NCBI GenBank assembly: GCA_036971475.1 | Contig: JBAIZL010000001.1 | Span: 206,557,841-206,621,840 of the forward strand | DNA: 64,000 bases | DNA from: Prosapia bicincta | Taxonomy: Eukaryota > Arthropoda > Insecta > Hemiptera > Cercopidae | Direction: 5' to 3' | Shown: positions 12,640-25,240 of the stretch, in pieces | Layout of the letters: every line of letters starts with the position of its first letter | How positions within the stretch are numbered: position 1 is the first letter of the stretch | The notes under the pieces: generated by a model | Databases searched by the model: none | What the model was told of the DNA's origin: nothing | What the model saw: only the letters and a program-made list of their open reading frames with translations | Made by a program: the position numbers and the translations under genes

Positions 12640-13110
12640 AAGGTAATGACATAAAATGCAGGAGAATATGTTAATATCAGGTATTAATTAGTATTTTAGT
12701 TATTCTTTTTATGTTGTAACCTGTGTATGTGAATGTGGTCCATTTTAGTGTTGTTTGTAGTTCGAGTTTAGGTTGTTTTAATTTATTTAATATTTTAAAC
12801 TGTAATTTATCTATAGCTTTTTATTGTATCCATTTTGTTTGCATATTTTAAATATTATTTGTTTTTATTGGCTTTCTCTTTACTTTTTAAAGGTAGTTTT
12901 AGCTTAATGTATAAGAGTAAGTTGAAAGCAGTCATTGTATGTTGTGGGGGACAGTTAGAGCAGTTTGGTATTGTATTAATGGTTTGTGAAGGTTTCCTAA
13001 AAATAGAGTATTCAATGTTATTTGGATTTCTGGTTATTGTTAGGTCTAGATAGTTTATGATTCTTTCGTCAAGTTTTTGGAGGTAAAGTTCTGATATTAT
13101 ACCTGAGAAG
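12640..13110 (-). pseudogene. Penelope-like element reverse transcriptase fragment (minus strand)
   Basis: On the minus strand the stretch around 12900-13080 reads Leu-Asp-Leu-Thr-Ile-Thr-Arg, then a Phe-Arg-Lys-Pro-Ser motif near 12994-13005, and then a Cys-Pro-Pro-Gln-His segment. This order matches the end of the reverse transcriptase domain of Penelope-like elements, where the family has a Tyr-Arg-Lys-Pro-Thr motif followed by a His-Pro...His-Lys segment. The frame is interrupted and the rest of the polymerase is missing. It is mirrored by the plus-strand fragment at 13540-14110, about a centre near 13380. Confidence 0.6.
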
Positions 13111-13539
13111 GGTGATCAAATTTCTAAGCCATGTATATCTTTATATACATGGCGTATTATTAAATATGAAATAGTTTTGGTTTAGTATGGTGCTTAGGCA
13201 TTTTGTTATTTGGTTTGTATATTTGTGGTGGGTTTTAAAATCAGTAATTTGTTTCTTATTATTTGGATAGTTTCTTTTATTATATATTAGAGTACATGTT
13301 TGTGTATTAGTATAAGTTTAGTAATATTGTTCATGTATATTGTTTTTAGTCTGTCGTTGTGTTATGTGTGTTGTAGTCAAGTGATTGTTGTATAATCTAA
13401 CAACCCATAGAAACCACGACCCCAATGGACATTGGGTACAGTAAATTGACGATGGATTAAACATCTCCCAAAATAAAGCAATAAATAATAATATTATCCT
13501 AAATTAAATCAACAACTTACACCCTAACATAAATTTCAT

Positions 13540-14440
13540 TATGGAAGAAGATATAAACAAATAATAAACTATCTATACCTAACAATAACCAGAAATACAA
13601 ATACCATTGAATACGTAGTCTATAGAAAACCTACACAAACCACTAATACAATACCGAACTACTCTAACCAACCCTCACAACAAAAATGGCTTATAACTTA
13701 TGCTAAAGGCTAAAACTATCTTTAAAAAATGAAGAAAAAGCCAAACAAAAACAAATGTAATATGAATAGCCCAAAAATTGGAACCAATAAAAACCTATAT
13801 ATAAATTAGAATTATAAATAATAAATAAGTTGAGATAACCTAAAATCGGACTACAAATAACGAAAAAATGAGCCACATTCACATACACAGGATACGACAT
13901 AAAAGAAATAACTCAAATTAAAAAAAATAATGTTACCATCCTTACAAAAATATCAAAAACATAATAAATAAGTTGAGATAACCTAAAATCAAACTACAAA
14001 TAACAATAAAAATGAGCCACATTCACATACACAGGATACGACATAAAAGAAATAACTCAAATTTAAAAAAAATAATGTTACCATACTTACAAATATATCA
14101 AAAACATAATCAATAAAATAAACCTGTCGGAAAAAATTTGTTCCACAGTTTGTGGGAACAAATTTGTGGGAACAGCTACAAATTCATAAACATAAAAATA
14201 ATATCATATACGAACAATTACAAATAAAATACAAAAAACGATTAATTATACAAAATAATAGACAAAATTATCCCCAAAACAAACTCAAAAGATTCCCACA
14301 GTACCGGGAAACTGAAAGTAGAACAATAACGGTATACCACGTGACAAAGGAGATTCCACACACCTGCTACAGTACCCAGTTCATACAATGCTCGAAAATG
14401 ATGATACTCTCAATTTTTAAAAGTAAACTCGCATAGATAC
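13540..14440 (+). pseudogene. Penelope-like element reverse transcriptase fragment (plus strand)
   Basis: The plus strand reads Leu-Thr-Ile-Thr-Arg-Asn, then Tyr-Arg-Lys-Pro-Thr at 13621-13635, then Gln-Pro-Ser-Gln-Gln-Lys, the same series of motifs as the minus-strand fragment at 12640-13110. A roughly 130 bp segment (about 13815-13945 and 13965-14100) is duplicated within it. Beyond it an open stretch at 14152-14436 is rich in Lys, Asn and Gln and could be the degraded connector region, but no GIY-YIG nuclease motif is seen. The fragment is not functional. Confidence 0.55.
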
Positions 14441-14469
14441 CAAGTAAGATTCTTGTGTAAGTACACAGT

Positions 14470-14535
14470 GTGTATGTTTGTGTGTGTGTGTGTGTTTGCG
14501 TGCATATACTTATGTATATACATAAATACACACAA

Positions 14536-14591
<56 letters not shown>
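14470..14591. repeat. Compound (GT)n/(CA)n/(TA)n microsatellite
   Basis: A GT-rich run (about 14471-14500), a CA run (about 14530-14558) and a TA run (about 14559-14591) border the foldback at 14592-14895 on its left side. Confidence 0.93.
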
Positions 14592-14596
<5 letters not shown>

Positions 14597-14893
14597 ATGT
14601 GCAGTTACTAACCGGAGTACATCCGTTTATTTCGCACTCCATAAAATCGCAGTTCCAACTTTTAGCTAGAATCTCATCTAGCATTATCGAGTTGAACCCA
14701 ACAACAGTTGAAGTGCGAATGAAGAGCGCAGACAAGTCTGCTCATATACTCGTATACTGCTGTTGGGTTTACCTCGTCAATGCTAGACGAATTTCTAATG
14801 AAACATTGGAACTTCGATTTTATGCGCTACAAAATGAAAAGATGAAGTAGTAGCTGGTCATTATATTTTTCATGCGTGAAGGAAAACGTATCA

Positions 14894-14895
<2 letters not shown>
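14592..14895. mobile_element. TA-flanked foldback repeat, family F1, copy 1
   Basis: The segment contains inverted arms: about 14630-14712 pairs with about 14755-14845. It is sandwiched between (TA)n tracts at 14559-14591 and 14896-14951. A second member with the same sequence and the same TA borders lies at 60457-60650. The shared part includes a GCTAGA...TCTAGC hairpin followed by a GAAA-like stretch on one strand. A short reading frame is conserved between the two members (Leu-Asn-Glu-Ile-Leu-Ala-Lys in the copy at 60500, minus strand), but this may follow from DNA conservation alone. The class is uncertain; the Penelope-like fragments next door make a terminal repeat of such an element possible. 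Confidence 0.65.

Positions 14896-14951
<56 letters not shown>
14896..14951. repeat. (TA)n microsatellite
   Basis: A pure TA run bordering the foldback on its right side. Confidence 0.97.
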
Positions 14952-14954
<3 letters not shown>

Positions 14955-17044
14955 TGTTACACATCAGTATTTCGCCATTAAAATTAAGTTTTATTTGCCT
15001 CCTTGCATGTGACAAATGAATATAAATTACGATACAAAAAGAACTACGACACATAAAAACATACCATTGGCAAAGAGTACATTAGCTTACGTAAATCGTT
15101 TTGTTGAGGGGCGTTGCCTCCCTTCTCTTTGACAGTTATAGACTAATAATATCGTCTGCAAATTTGGATAAATGTTTTGAGGGTTCTGCGTATTCGTCAA
15201 AAGATAACATCAAAGATCCTACTTTGTCAAATCGTGCTCAAGATATAATTCATGTATTTCAACTTTTGAACAGTAATCAACTTAGTTATATATCCTTCCA
15301 TACTCGTGATTAACAATTAACATCCTTTAGTATTCCTCTTAGGCCCTATTGGTTATTACATCAAACTAATTACAATGTAATCATAGGCCCTAATCTGACG
15401 AATTTATAGAAATTGACATACACAAATAAATTTAATTTCAAGAAGGAAATTATATTTGGACCTATTCTTCATCTGAATTTGTTGATTTTAGGCAAATGGA
15501 TATGTGAGTGTTTTGGCTATATTATCCCTATCATTTACCTGATAGTGGTTTCCTGAACCAGCAAGGAAGGTGTGAAAGGGCTTAATTTAAATCCTTTATC
15601 AAGAATGTTCCTACTCTCTGTGTAAGTAGTTAAATATAATAGTATAAGGTTGTAAGAAATGATTGAAATGCATTGAATTTAATGGTAATATACTGCAACT
15701 GCGTTTATAAGAGTATCATACATTATGATTATCAGTAGTATGAGATAGTATGATCATCTTGAGAAATGTTGATATATTACAGAAAGAAACCCTTACAAAA
15801 ATAAACACAAAGAATAGCGCGTGAAAGCAAAACATAGTTTTGGGAAAAGAGACATGGAACAGGTATAAACAGAGGATTATAAAATGTAAATGAATCGCTA
15901 TATAAATTTGTACACGTTTACCGAGGAGAAAGGAACAAAAATAAATACTACAAGATGTTTACATACTAAATCATAAACCCATGCCGATGAGAGGTAGAGA
16001 AAAAGAAACAGAGCGAAGAGTAGACAAATTAATAACACCGTTATGAGACGAATAAATTTCAAAATTAGTGAATAGAATTTATCTGTATGCATTCACCTGT
16101 ATGAAGAAGTAAAAGAATTAAATGTGTCGCGACCAAATATTAAACATTACTTTACCAATTTTTAATTAAAAAAAAGTATTTTAGTAGCAATTTATTTATA
16201 TCTATGTTTACAACAGTGTAACAATAAACTTTCATTAAATAAAGTAGTATGTTTCTTGAGAAAATACAGTCTATTTCAAACCCCTGATAACAATATATCA
16301 ATAGCAGTTTGTTTTCATCTCAGAAATGTAGTGGATTTATATCTTAGTGTATTCTTTATATAGTAGAGGAAAGCAAAGTAATATCTACAATATAAAGAGT
16401 TCATATTTGTAACAGTAGTGAAAAAAAAACAATTTTAGTAATTAATCTACTGAATAATAATTTAGTAAATTAGTTAATCTATATTAATTTCTAAAACAAA
16501 TTCAAACTAATTTTTCAGTGGATTAGAAACGTACCTTTGGACTTTACTTTGAACGGGACGACAATTTAATGATAGTGACAGAATGGATTATTTGGTAGGT
16601 AAAAGATATACTTTATAATGACAATCTGAAATTGTACACAATTTCTAGAATAAAATAATGATATAAGATTCATAAGAGGCAGAATAGTTATATAAATAAA
16701 TATTTTTAAATATTTATATCACCTTTCTTCAGTCTAAAATACAAATTTTGCAATCGAAATTCAATTCACTGTGCAATGTCCTAAAGGCTTTTCAACCAAG
16801 ACCACAGGACTGGATGTATAAACCATACCGTCACACACACATCCAGGTATAGTGTGCATATATAGTTGGGTGTGTGTGTGTATAAAACGTAAGATAATAT
16901 CAACCCATACAGTATCATGTTCTCTTGCAGTTTGATCTAATGCTTTAATTTTCATAAAACTAGAGAGTTGAATAGATCTAAAGTTTACAACACAGTTTTT
17001 CGTATTGAAGTGAGCTTGTTTGAAGGGACTGCATTGCGTTGAAA
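14952..17044. other. Spacer of the inverted duplication, no gene seen
   Basis: This AT-rich sequence is not matched in the arms. Small frames such as 15101-15313 and 15898-16092 show no motif. A short GT run lies at about 16869-16882. Confidence 0.5.
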
Positions 17045-20000
17045 TGAAGAAGGGAGGGCAATTAACATAAAACTGACTCCACAGTCAACATAACACTCGA
17101 AAGAGTCTGTTATATATTTGCTGCGCAGAGTTTTGAGTTAAATATGAGATTTAATTGTAAAAAAATAGATGTAAAATAATGTTTAAACATTTGAAAGTTA
17201 GGCTTTGGTATTTAAAAGTGAAATGACATTATAGTATTGACATTTGTTCTTTATAATAATAAAATACTTAGTCTACGAGTGGAAAACAATTTTCACTATC
17301 GTTTTAATTTAGATCTGCCTTTTACTGGAGAGATAAGTTATCTACAAAAATAATAACTAAATGAGTTAAACCTCCTAATCATGATACAAAAATCTTTATT
17401 TTCCTAAAATTACTTTATGATTACCATGCAATCGAAATGTACATAAAGTAACTATAGTAAAATAAAGATATTTGTAATGTGGTTAATGCATTATATTTAC
17501 TTAGTTAAAATTAGTTTACAGTATTAAAAAGGAATTAACACAAAAATAATGATAGCTTCGCTGTAAGCTGATTCCTAGGCACACCGTTTTGTATTATATT
17601 GTATTACGTCGTATCAGGAGACTCAGGCTAAATGTTTACCGACTAAACGTATCTATACAATGTATTAGGTTAAGTGAGGTGTATTTTTGTAGAGACTATT
17701 TATTTCACAGTAACTAATTTGTTAACGAAATAATTCCTAGTAAATTTCCTAAAATATAACGGACTATATAAGTCAAATACGCATATGTAACTTTATAATT
17801 TTGTGTGTATTTCAAGATTCAAAATAGCCAATATAAACTCCTAAAATGCAAGCTTTACCAATATTCCAATAGAAACATTTTCACTCATATGTATACGGTT
17901 TGCTTACTCTGCAAGATTGATTCACTGGAGGGACCTTCTATCAAATTTAGGTAAATTCAGGTACATTTGTTATTTCATTTACTAATAATTGGAGTCAATG
18001 CAAATTGTATTCGAGGCGCACCGTCCACAACTCGGAAAGAGATAACTTTTAGAAATTCAATGTTTAAGCATAATCTAAATTTAGGTTAAAAGGAATCTGA
18101 AAGCCAGAAGATAAACCTAGTTCACCGCTGCGTGACAAGATAATTCTATTATTTTATATTTTAGGTGGAGTTTCTATTATTTGAAAATAATTAATTTAAT
18201 GTGAATCCTATTAGGTATGAGAATTGTTACAAATGTATAGTAAAAACTTTATGCTTCGACAAATGCGACAATTATACTAGCTCTGGTTTATCATGAAACG
18301 ATTCTCTATACCTGCGCCCCATTTGATTTGTTTGAATTTTATTTAAGTAATTTCATATTTAATCATATTCATGAATACATTATTTTAAAATTCACCAACT
18401 ATTACGACATAAAGGGAAGTAGGGAAAATGAGTTTATATTTTTTTTTTTTACTAAAAGCTTTTTCGAATAATTTTTCATAACTATTATTTAATATCGAAA
18501 CCAATTAAACCTCTCCAGTACAAAGCTATGAAGTCTGTAATCGGACACGGTCTTTTGCATTCACAGTTAAAATGATGTCACGTTCCAATTAGTTTCTGTA
18601 GCAATGTCGATAGAATTATTTCTTTCATTGCTTTTTACGTTTTAAGTTTCATTTTTTTAAACAATCTATACTGGTATTATATTCAAAACTCTTGAATGCA
18701 AGACTATGTATAGTATTAATTTTTATCAAGATACATACCTTTTCTTCTGTCTTAAACCACATTTTAGTCTTTATGTGTAAGTCATTTTGTCAGATATTTG
18801 TTTCGTTTTGATTCCTTCTAAAATCCTCATAATAAAGTATATCATTCTAATAGCTTTTATGTTTATTTTATAACCCTATAAACATGGTTTTCATTTTTAT
18901 TTTTATTTTATCTGTACATGTAAATAAAACTTGCTTCGTATAATAAGAAACATATTTTCATGATTGACCATTTAAATAGTAGTATTTTCACACGGTTATT
19001 TATGTCGACTCATTTACTAAACTCATAACTTTATTCCACTAAACATCAAAGTGTTTGAGGTTATTTCTTCTTCAATTATTGTTTCTGTATAGTCTACCTC
19101 ATAAATCACAATTTTAATAATTAAAATGTTTTAAGTAAAGAACATTTTATCTAAACACTTATGTACATATCTATTGCAAAACAATCATGTTCAAGTCCAA
19201 TGCAAATATTTACTTACTAGCCAACGCAACCCTTGGGATGTAAGCCATTTTTGCGATGGTCTGACCCGTAGAGATGGTCTTCCTTGAAGATGTGACTGTC
19301 GCAAACCTAGGACTCCACCAGGGTCATGCAATCCTGAATAAGCTCGTTATTAATGACTTCACCACGGCCTGAAGGGTCAGAAGCACATGAATAGGATGCA
19401 GGTTCGCAGCAGATGAATGCTGCAACTCTTAGAGTTCGGTGCAAGATATGGTCAATTGGCCTCTTTGTGTCCTTCAATCGAACTAGATTCAATTTTGTGA
19501 AATCATGTTTATTAGGGACTTCGCGGACTGTACTCCGAAGTTCAGTCTGAGGGAGGTGCTCCATGCTTGTTTATTTGGTCACCTCTTTCATTTCCAGTGA
19601 AGTATACAAAGCAAAATCTTTTCTTTGAGAATAAGTAAATGAGCTAATCTGTAATAATTTCCCCTGAAGATAATTGCTTTGCAATAAAAATGTACGTAGT
19701 GGATTAAATTTAAAAAAAAATTGTCGTTAGAAATTTGTATTTATTTAAAATAAAAAATACGCCATATTTACCCTAAGTTTTTGTCACAACCTTTTCTTTA
19801 GCTGAAGTCATCTTGTGATATAGAACATATGGGACGAATAAATATGCAATACATTAGTGTGAATAATGTTCTTCTAACATCATACTATTTGCAGGTTTTC
19901 ACTATATTGTGAACCCCCTTTGAGCATAGTGAACTATATGTTTTCGAAAGTTATTAGTTATAATTATTCAGAATTGTGAAAATTAGAATTTATTATTTTC

Positions 20001-20327
20001 TCTTACATTGTGTCTATCCAATTAAACAAGTCTGCCAGCAGACATTAACAAGTGACAATGGACGTTTTGAAAAGACGTTTCTGCAATATTTTTTCAGCTT
20101 TACATTGTGAGAAATCGATCCAAATGTCATTGAGTCTCGTAAGTTGGTACACATTTAATATGTTTTTCATTTTTCCACTTTCTTTTATGCAAAGGTAGCT
20201 TCTGTCCAATAAAATATTTCTATTATTCATCAGTTATAACAGTATAAAACAACTGTGGCGTAATGTTTAATTTAAATGAATGGCATCTCAATACTTCAAA
20301 CGAATTTTTCTTTTATTTAAAACATTA

Positions 20328-20436
20328 TGTACATCTAAATTCCACAGTAATCATTCTCAGAGGAAATTCAATATAAATACCTACTTTTATTGTAAATTAC
20401 CTCTGAGGATGATTACTATGGAAGTGAAATGTACAC
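20328..20436. repeat. Palindromic repeat, same style as those inside the 20-kb element
   Basis: Two arms face each other: one runs from GTACATCTAAATT to CAGAGGAAATT, and the other is its inverse ending in GTAC. The shared core TCAGAGGAAATT plus an outer GTAC-T-TAAATT pattern also occurs at 28163-28273 and 29205-29335. A half copy lies near 19655-19700. It could be a small foldback transposon. Confidence 0.6.
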
Positions 20437-20639
20437 ACGGTTTTAACTAAAAGAAAAAGTCATTTGTGATATAGAGGTGTCATATATTTAAATGATTTAT
20501 CAGTTATTTGTATTTTATCTTATTAACATTTACCATTATCAATTACATTAGTTGCCTTTATTATATATGAGTTTAAGTAGACGAAACAATTATTATATTA
20601 TGTTTATAGTAAAATATCAATGTTAATAAAGCGAATTAT

Positions 20640-20830
20640 ACTGACGAGTGGAAGTGCCCTCGTCAGTCACCATTTCAGTTGGTAACTTGAGCAAAGCGAA
20701 TAAACCATTTTGTTGGTTTTGCGTTCTCGGTTGTACAAACTTTGTTGTTGCAACACAAACTTTAATACATTTAGACATTTATACTGTTACAGCTAGTTTC
20801 ATTTACTGTGCAAAGTGGATTTTGTTTCTG
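20640..20830. repeat. Dispersed repeat shared with 62885-63070
   Basis: Both segments share the order GTCACCATTTC, then AATAAACCATTTTGT about 40 bases later, then ACTTTG, then CTTACAGC or GTTACAGC, with intermediate divergence. A 73-codon frame at 20648-20869 lies within this copy, but the other copy does not support it as a conserved protein. Confidence 0.6.
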
Positions 20831-22500
20831 AATGACATCCCACTTCACTTATCGACCGATCCTCCTTAGCTTTAAGCATTTTATATAATAATTTATAATA
20901 CAAACGTTTAGGTAATAAAAGCAATGAAACTTGAGAAACGCTGAGCAATACTTTCCGCCAAACATTCATTGGAATATAACCTTAAGTTCTTTCCACAAAG
21001 ATTATGTTAGCTGCATGGACAGATAGAATTGTACAGACGGGAGTTATAATTATTGGTTAACATAAATGGGAAAGTTTGTCAGTGGATGTTTTCAACTTGT
21101 ACCCGATTATGTTGATATGTATTGCAGCGATGTGACGTCACACTAGACTTAGGTTTATCAAGTAAGCTGTGGTTTAAAAAACTGAAACAGATATGTTCTG
21201 CAATAGAGATCGGCTATGCTTCAGCTTGTACTTGGAATTGTTTTCCTGCGAAGGATTTATTTAGTTATGAACAATTAAAATGTAAACTAGATAAAATTTT
21301 AAATCATTCAAATATTTTGGATATGATGATAGCTATTGGTTGCTTTAAATGCCATTTTGCGTTTCATTAGTCGTAATTTATTGTAGTAGGTGAGTTTAAA
21401 TTTTTTTATAAATACTTAGTTTCACCTTCATTTACAACCAAATTTCTGGTAAACCTAATAATTTTAATCTTTGGTTTTTATTATTGTATTTTGGTTATGG
21501 TTTTGTGTTGTGAAATATCCAATACATTTGTATTTCCACATTGTGAACTATATTTACGGTTTTTCGTATTTCTTTATTCCTATAATTGTCTCAGAATTGT
21601 GTTTTAGAGAAACCTTGTAAAAGACTTTTCTAAAAATGTTTTTAGTCATAATAAAAGTTTGAATCGACATGTCAATACTACAAACTAATTTAATTTGTAA
21701 AACAAATGTATAGTTCTGTAATTTCGATATCGCTATATTACAAGTTATTTAGTAATACTTCTATATGAACTTTAGTAATACAACTAAATAATTATTTTTA
21801 AATATTTACAAACATAAAAATCCAGTTAAACATAAATTTCCCAGTTAATCCTTACAAATAATGGTTGAGCCTTTAAAAAACTATTCACTATCGGTTATTA
21901 AATATTACAGCTATTTGAAGCAAACAATCTAGAGATAAACACAGCTGCAATATGATATACGTTTAACGAAATTAGCTGACATATTAATATAAAAATATTG
22001 TCAACTATCGTAAAACATTTATGGTGATGACGAAATTAAAACCTTTTTCTTAAATCAAACAAATACATATGTTTTGTTAACATTTACGAATCGATCATTT
22101 TGAGAGGTAATTGTTTGTTATAAATTAGTGTAGACAATAGCCTGATTTTTTTTATAGAATTTAGTTTATTTTAGCGTAATTGTAAAACTCACACTCTTAC
22201 TTCAGCTTCCCTGGACTTAACCTCTAGCTTGACGTTTGATTTATACTCACAATCCAAGGTAAATTGCTTTTTTTCATAAATTATTGGCAGTAACCCAATA
22301 TTATGTAATAAGGTGTGAACAAACTCACACAATAGGCCTAGGGTTAGTAAATATATAGATTAATAAGAGATGAATTATGTATAAAGAACAAACAGGCATT
22401 ACACAGATTTACTCTGTAATAATTGAGTTTACTGATTATAATAACCTTTTCCTTACATTGTAACATAAAACTGTAATATGTAGGTAAAAGGAAATTTATA

Positions 22501-22674
22501 ATGTATTTTAATACTGTATTCGCGGCTCTAAAACCATTTATGCAAAACCCGACGAAGGTAATTGACAGTTTAAATAAACATTCATTTACACAAGTTGAAA
22601 ACGAATTTACCCTGCTACAAATTGCGTGGAACTTCGACATATCACGCACCACCACTTTTGCACTGATCAATTAA
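22501..22674 (+). other. Repeat R1, copy c (57-codon open frame)
   Basis: The frame is closely similar to the copy at 9295-9564, including Asn-Pro-Thr-Lys-Val-Ile-Asp-Ser-Leu-Asn and Ile-Ala-Trp-Asn-Phe-Asp-Ile. It ends at a TAA at 22672-22674, while the other copy reads through that point. No function is recognised. Confidence 0.4.
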
Positions 22675-23470
22675 TCATATATTTTGTTGGAAATATATTT
22701 AATAATATTTCGTACCCTCTGTATGCAATCGCTGGAATTTCTGTTTTCAACTAAATGTCTGATTTAAAATTTTATTTTATTCTTTTGCTACGTTGGTAAT
22801 ATATAAAAGACAGGTTTATTCTTAAATTTGTTTATACTAGTAACTTTCTTACTACGCTATGGTCGCATTATTGTGAATTTTCGTGCAATGCAAATTACAG
22901 CTGCCCTTATGTAGTAATATTACTTTCGTCTTCAACATGCTCCAATTAAATATAATAATATATGTACTCTTGAATATAATGTTCTGGTTGCTACACAGTG
23001 GACAGTATGGTTGGTCCTTGGATCCTGGTTTTTTATGTGTGCGGTCGCCAGTTGCGAGTTAAAAACAGACAACTCTAATGGCTCTGGGAGTACTAGGCGA
23101 TGGTCTAATCAATGTATGAAATATTTTTCCATCTATAAAGGGTTGGTATTTGCTGTAAATACTTTGTATTACGGTTTATTTTACTAAATTATTATTTGTT
23201 TCTACTTGTTTCAAGTTAAGATGTTCATATTCGTTCAAGTAAATCAGTTTCCTTGTGGCCATTGACGCCGCAGAGTGCCGGGATCCTCTGTTACACTAAA
23301 TACTCACCGACATTCACCAACTTTTGAGGCACTTACTAATTATCTTTTCTTGAGAAGTTTGGATCTAATAGCGTGAAGAACAGATATTTCGAAAAATTAA
23401 AAAAGTAAACCTCTAAAGAAATACATGTTCTGTTGTAAGGAGTGGAGTAGTTCTGTGGTGAAAACAGTCA

Positions 23471-24117
23471 GTACTCGTATTCAATGGTGAATAATATTTT
23501 TATCTAAAACATTGTGAGTTATGCTCTACTACTAGTATTCATCTTATGTGAAATTTCTCCCTTTGTATGTTATGTTTTTTTTCACAAACGGGATCACACA
23601 ATAATAAAAATCAGCAATATACCCCCGCAGTACTCGTATTTAATAGTGAATAATATTTTTCTCTAAAACATTGTGAGTTATGCTCTACTACTAGTATTCA
23701 TCTTATGTGAAATTTCTCCCTTTGTTGTTATGTTTTTTTTCACAAACGGGATCACACAATAATAAAAATCAGCAATTTACCCCCGCAGTACTCGTATTCA
23801 ATGGTGAATAATATTTTTATCTAAAACATTGTGAGTTATGCTCTACTACTAGTATTCATCTTATGTGAAATTTCTCCCTTTGTATGTTATGTTTTTTTTC
23901 ACAAACGGGATCACACAATAATAAAAATCAGCAATATACACCCGCAGTACTCGTATTTAATAGTGAATAATATTTTTATCTAAAACATTGTGAGTTATAC
24001 TCTACTAAGAATATTCATCTTATGTGAAATTTCTCCCTTTGTATGTTATGTTTTTTTTCACAAACGGGATCACACAATAATAAAAATCAGCAATTTACCC
24101 CCGTCAGTACTCGTATT
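23471..24117. repeat. 159-bp tandem array, expanded from a single-copy arm segment
   Basis: Units beginning GTACTCGTATT start at 23471, 23630, 23788, 23947 and 24107, giving a period of 158-160 bp. The left arm has only one equivalent (about 8465-8615). The fifth unit is split by the piggyBac relic and resumes at 25097. Confidence 0.92.
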
Positions 24118-24222
24118 TAACCCTCACGCACGCGCGCCTTTTTATCTAACGTAAGTAGGCGCGTTGTTGTATTTTATACAACATCTCGGTTTTCTACATT
24201 TACCTTAATTTCAGTCAAGTTA

Positions 24223-24477
24223 TTAAAAAATTGGTCTTACCAATGAAAAAATTACTTGTGAGTTAACCCCAGCAATGCTTATCAGAGCAAAAACTAATGC
24301 AACAGGCCATCTTCTTGTCCTCCGGGCAACGCTATATGAAGCACAAAGCTGGTCATTACTATCAACTCCACCTTTCGTTCTGTTGTACTGCAATATAATT
24401 TCTGGCTTATTTGTTTGTTCGTCAACATCATCTGAGCCGTGCATAGTCGAAATCAATATTACAGCTTTATTTATTTT
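24223..24477 (-). pseudogene. piggyBac transposase, C-terminal fragment
   Basis: The frame reads Ile-Ser-Thr-Met-His, then Asn-Lys-Pro-Glu-Ile, then Asn-Arg-Thr-Lys-Gly-Gly-Val-Asp, then Tyr-Ser-Val-Ala-Arg-Arg-Thr-Arg-Arg-Trp-Pro and Ile-Ala-Gly-Val-Asn-Ser. These are the conserved motifs of the late catalytic region of piggyBac transposases, including the last conserved Asp after Gly-Gly-Val. The catalytic Asp residues that lie further upstream are absent and the C-terminal zinc-binding cysteines are not visible. The product cannot be an active transposase. Confidence 0.85.
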
Positions 24478-24582
24478 GTCGTATATGAGACCATGGTTCG
24501 ATCATTGTGGAACCCAAACAAGGAAGTACTTGGCTGATTGGTTTTATAAGGCAGAAATTATTGTGGAATTTCCCGTTTGTTC

Positions 24583-24836
24583 TTACATAGAGTGCCAATC
24601 ACTTTCCAATTCACTTTCTGAGTTATGATCACTTTTTTCAGCTTCAACGTAGCTCAGATCATCGTCACTTTCAATAAAATCAGCATTATCAATTTCTTCA
24701 TCAGAAATATCCTGTAACATTTTTGGAATATCTTCCAAATTCACTCCTAAAAACATGAAAATTTATAAAAATGTTGAACAAAACAAATAATTACATAATT
24801 CTTTAAACAAATGTATATAAAAAACTTACGTTCCAT
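24583..24836 (-). pseudogene. piggyBac transposase, N-terminal exons
   Basis: An ATG at 24836 is followed after seven coding bases by a GTAAGT donor (from 24829). An AG acceptor precedes 24746, and joining these keeps the frame. Exon 2 encodes an acidic segment rich in Asp, Glu and Ser, typical of the start of piggyBac transposases, and ends at a stop at 24583-24585. The sequence then jumps to the C-terminal fragment, so roughly the central 400 residues of a normal piggyBac protein are missing. Confidence 0.65.
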
Positions 24837-25096
24837 CGTGGAGAAAAAAAACTGCACCGAAAAAATAAAAACGTCAGAAGGCGCCTTGTTGTATTTTGTA
24901 CAACAGTGATGACTGACCAGAACTAATCGCACACTGAGGCTATGTTGATAGAATAAAGACATTGATGATAACTGATAAGAGTAGTGGGGGGACCAATAGA
25001 AGAATAGAACGGTGATTTGAACAAATAACTACCAACAGGTTTCAACAAGAATCAAAATATTAAAACTGTTGTACTTTTTACATCTGCGCCCGTTCT

Positions 25097-25240
25097 TGTG
25101 AATAATATTTTTCTCTAAAACATTTTGAGTTATGCTCTACTACTAGTATTCTGCTTAAGTGAAATCTCTCCCTTTGTATGTTATGTTTTTTTCTCTCAAA
25201 CGGAATCACACAATAATACAAATCAGTAATTTACCAAATA
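25097..25240. repeat. Remainder of the fifth 159-bp satellite unit
   Basis: It continues the unit interrupted at 24117, with several substitutions relative to the array. Confidence 0.8.

Larger units (their letters stand above)
19604..22259. other. 2.6-kb segment present only in the right arm
   Basis: The arm alignment breaks after 19603 and resumes at 22260; the left arm is continuous near 9865-9870. I see no convincing terminal repeats or target duplication, so either an insertion here or a deletion in the left arm is possible. It holds a palindromic repeat (20328-20436), a dispersed repeat (20640-20830) and an 82-codon open frame at 21122-21370 with no recognised motif. Confidence 0.6.
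24121..25093 (-). mobile_element. Internally deleted piggyBac-family transposon
   Basis: The element starts just after a TTAA (24117-24120), the piggyBac target, which here falls inside a satellite unit. The outer sequence begins CCCTCACGCACGCGCGCC. A subterminal block GTTGTTGTATTTTATACAAC at 24163-24182 recurs in near identical form at about 24890-24905. The other end near 25093 no longer shows an intact TTAA or a good terminal repeat. On the minus strand the transposase start and end survive, but the catalytic core is missing. Confidence 0.83.

Noticed and set aside
14630..14845. Hammerhead motif in foldback family F1
   Set aside because: A hairpin followed by GAAA exists, but the CTGANGA core is missing in all copies, with CTAGATGA or CTAAATGA in its place, so a ribozyme call is not supported.
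14367..15054. Frames of 75-126 codons around 14.4-15.0 kb
   Set aside because: They run through (CA)n and (TA)n tracts and the foldback, and the coding potential is a by-product of the simple repeats.
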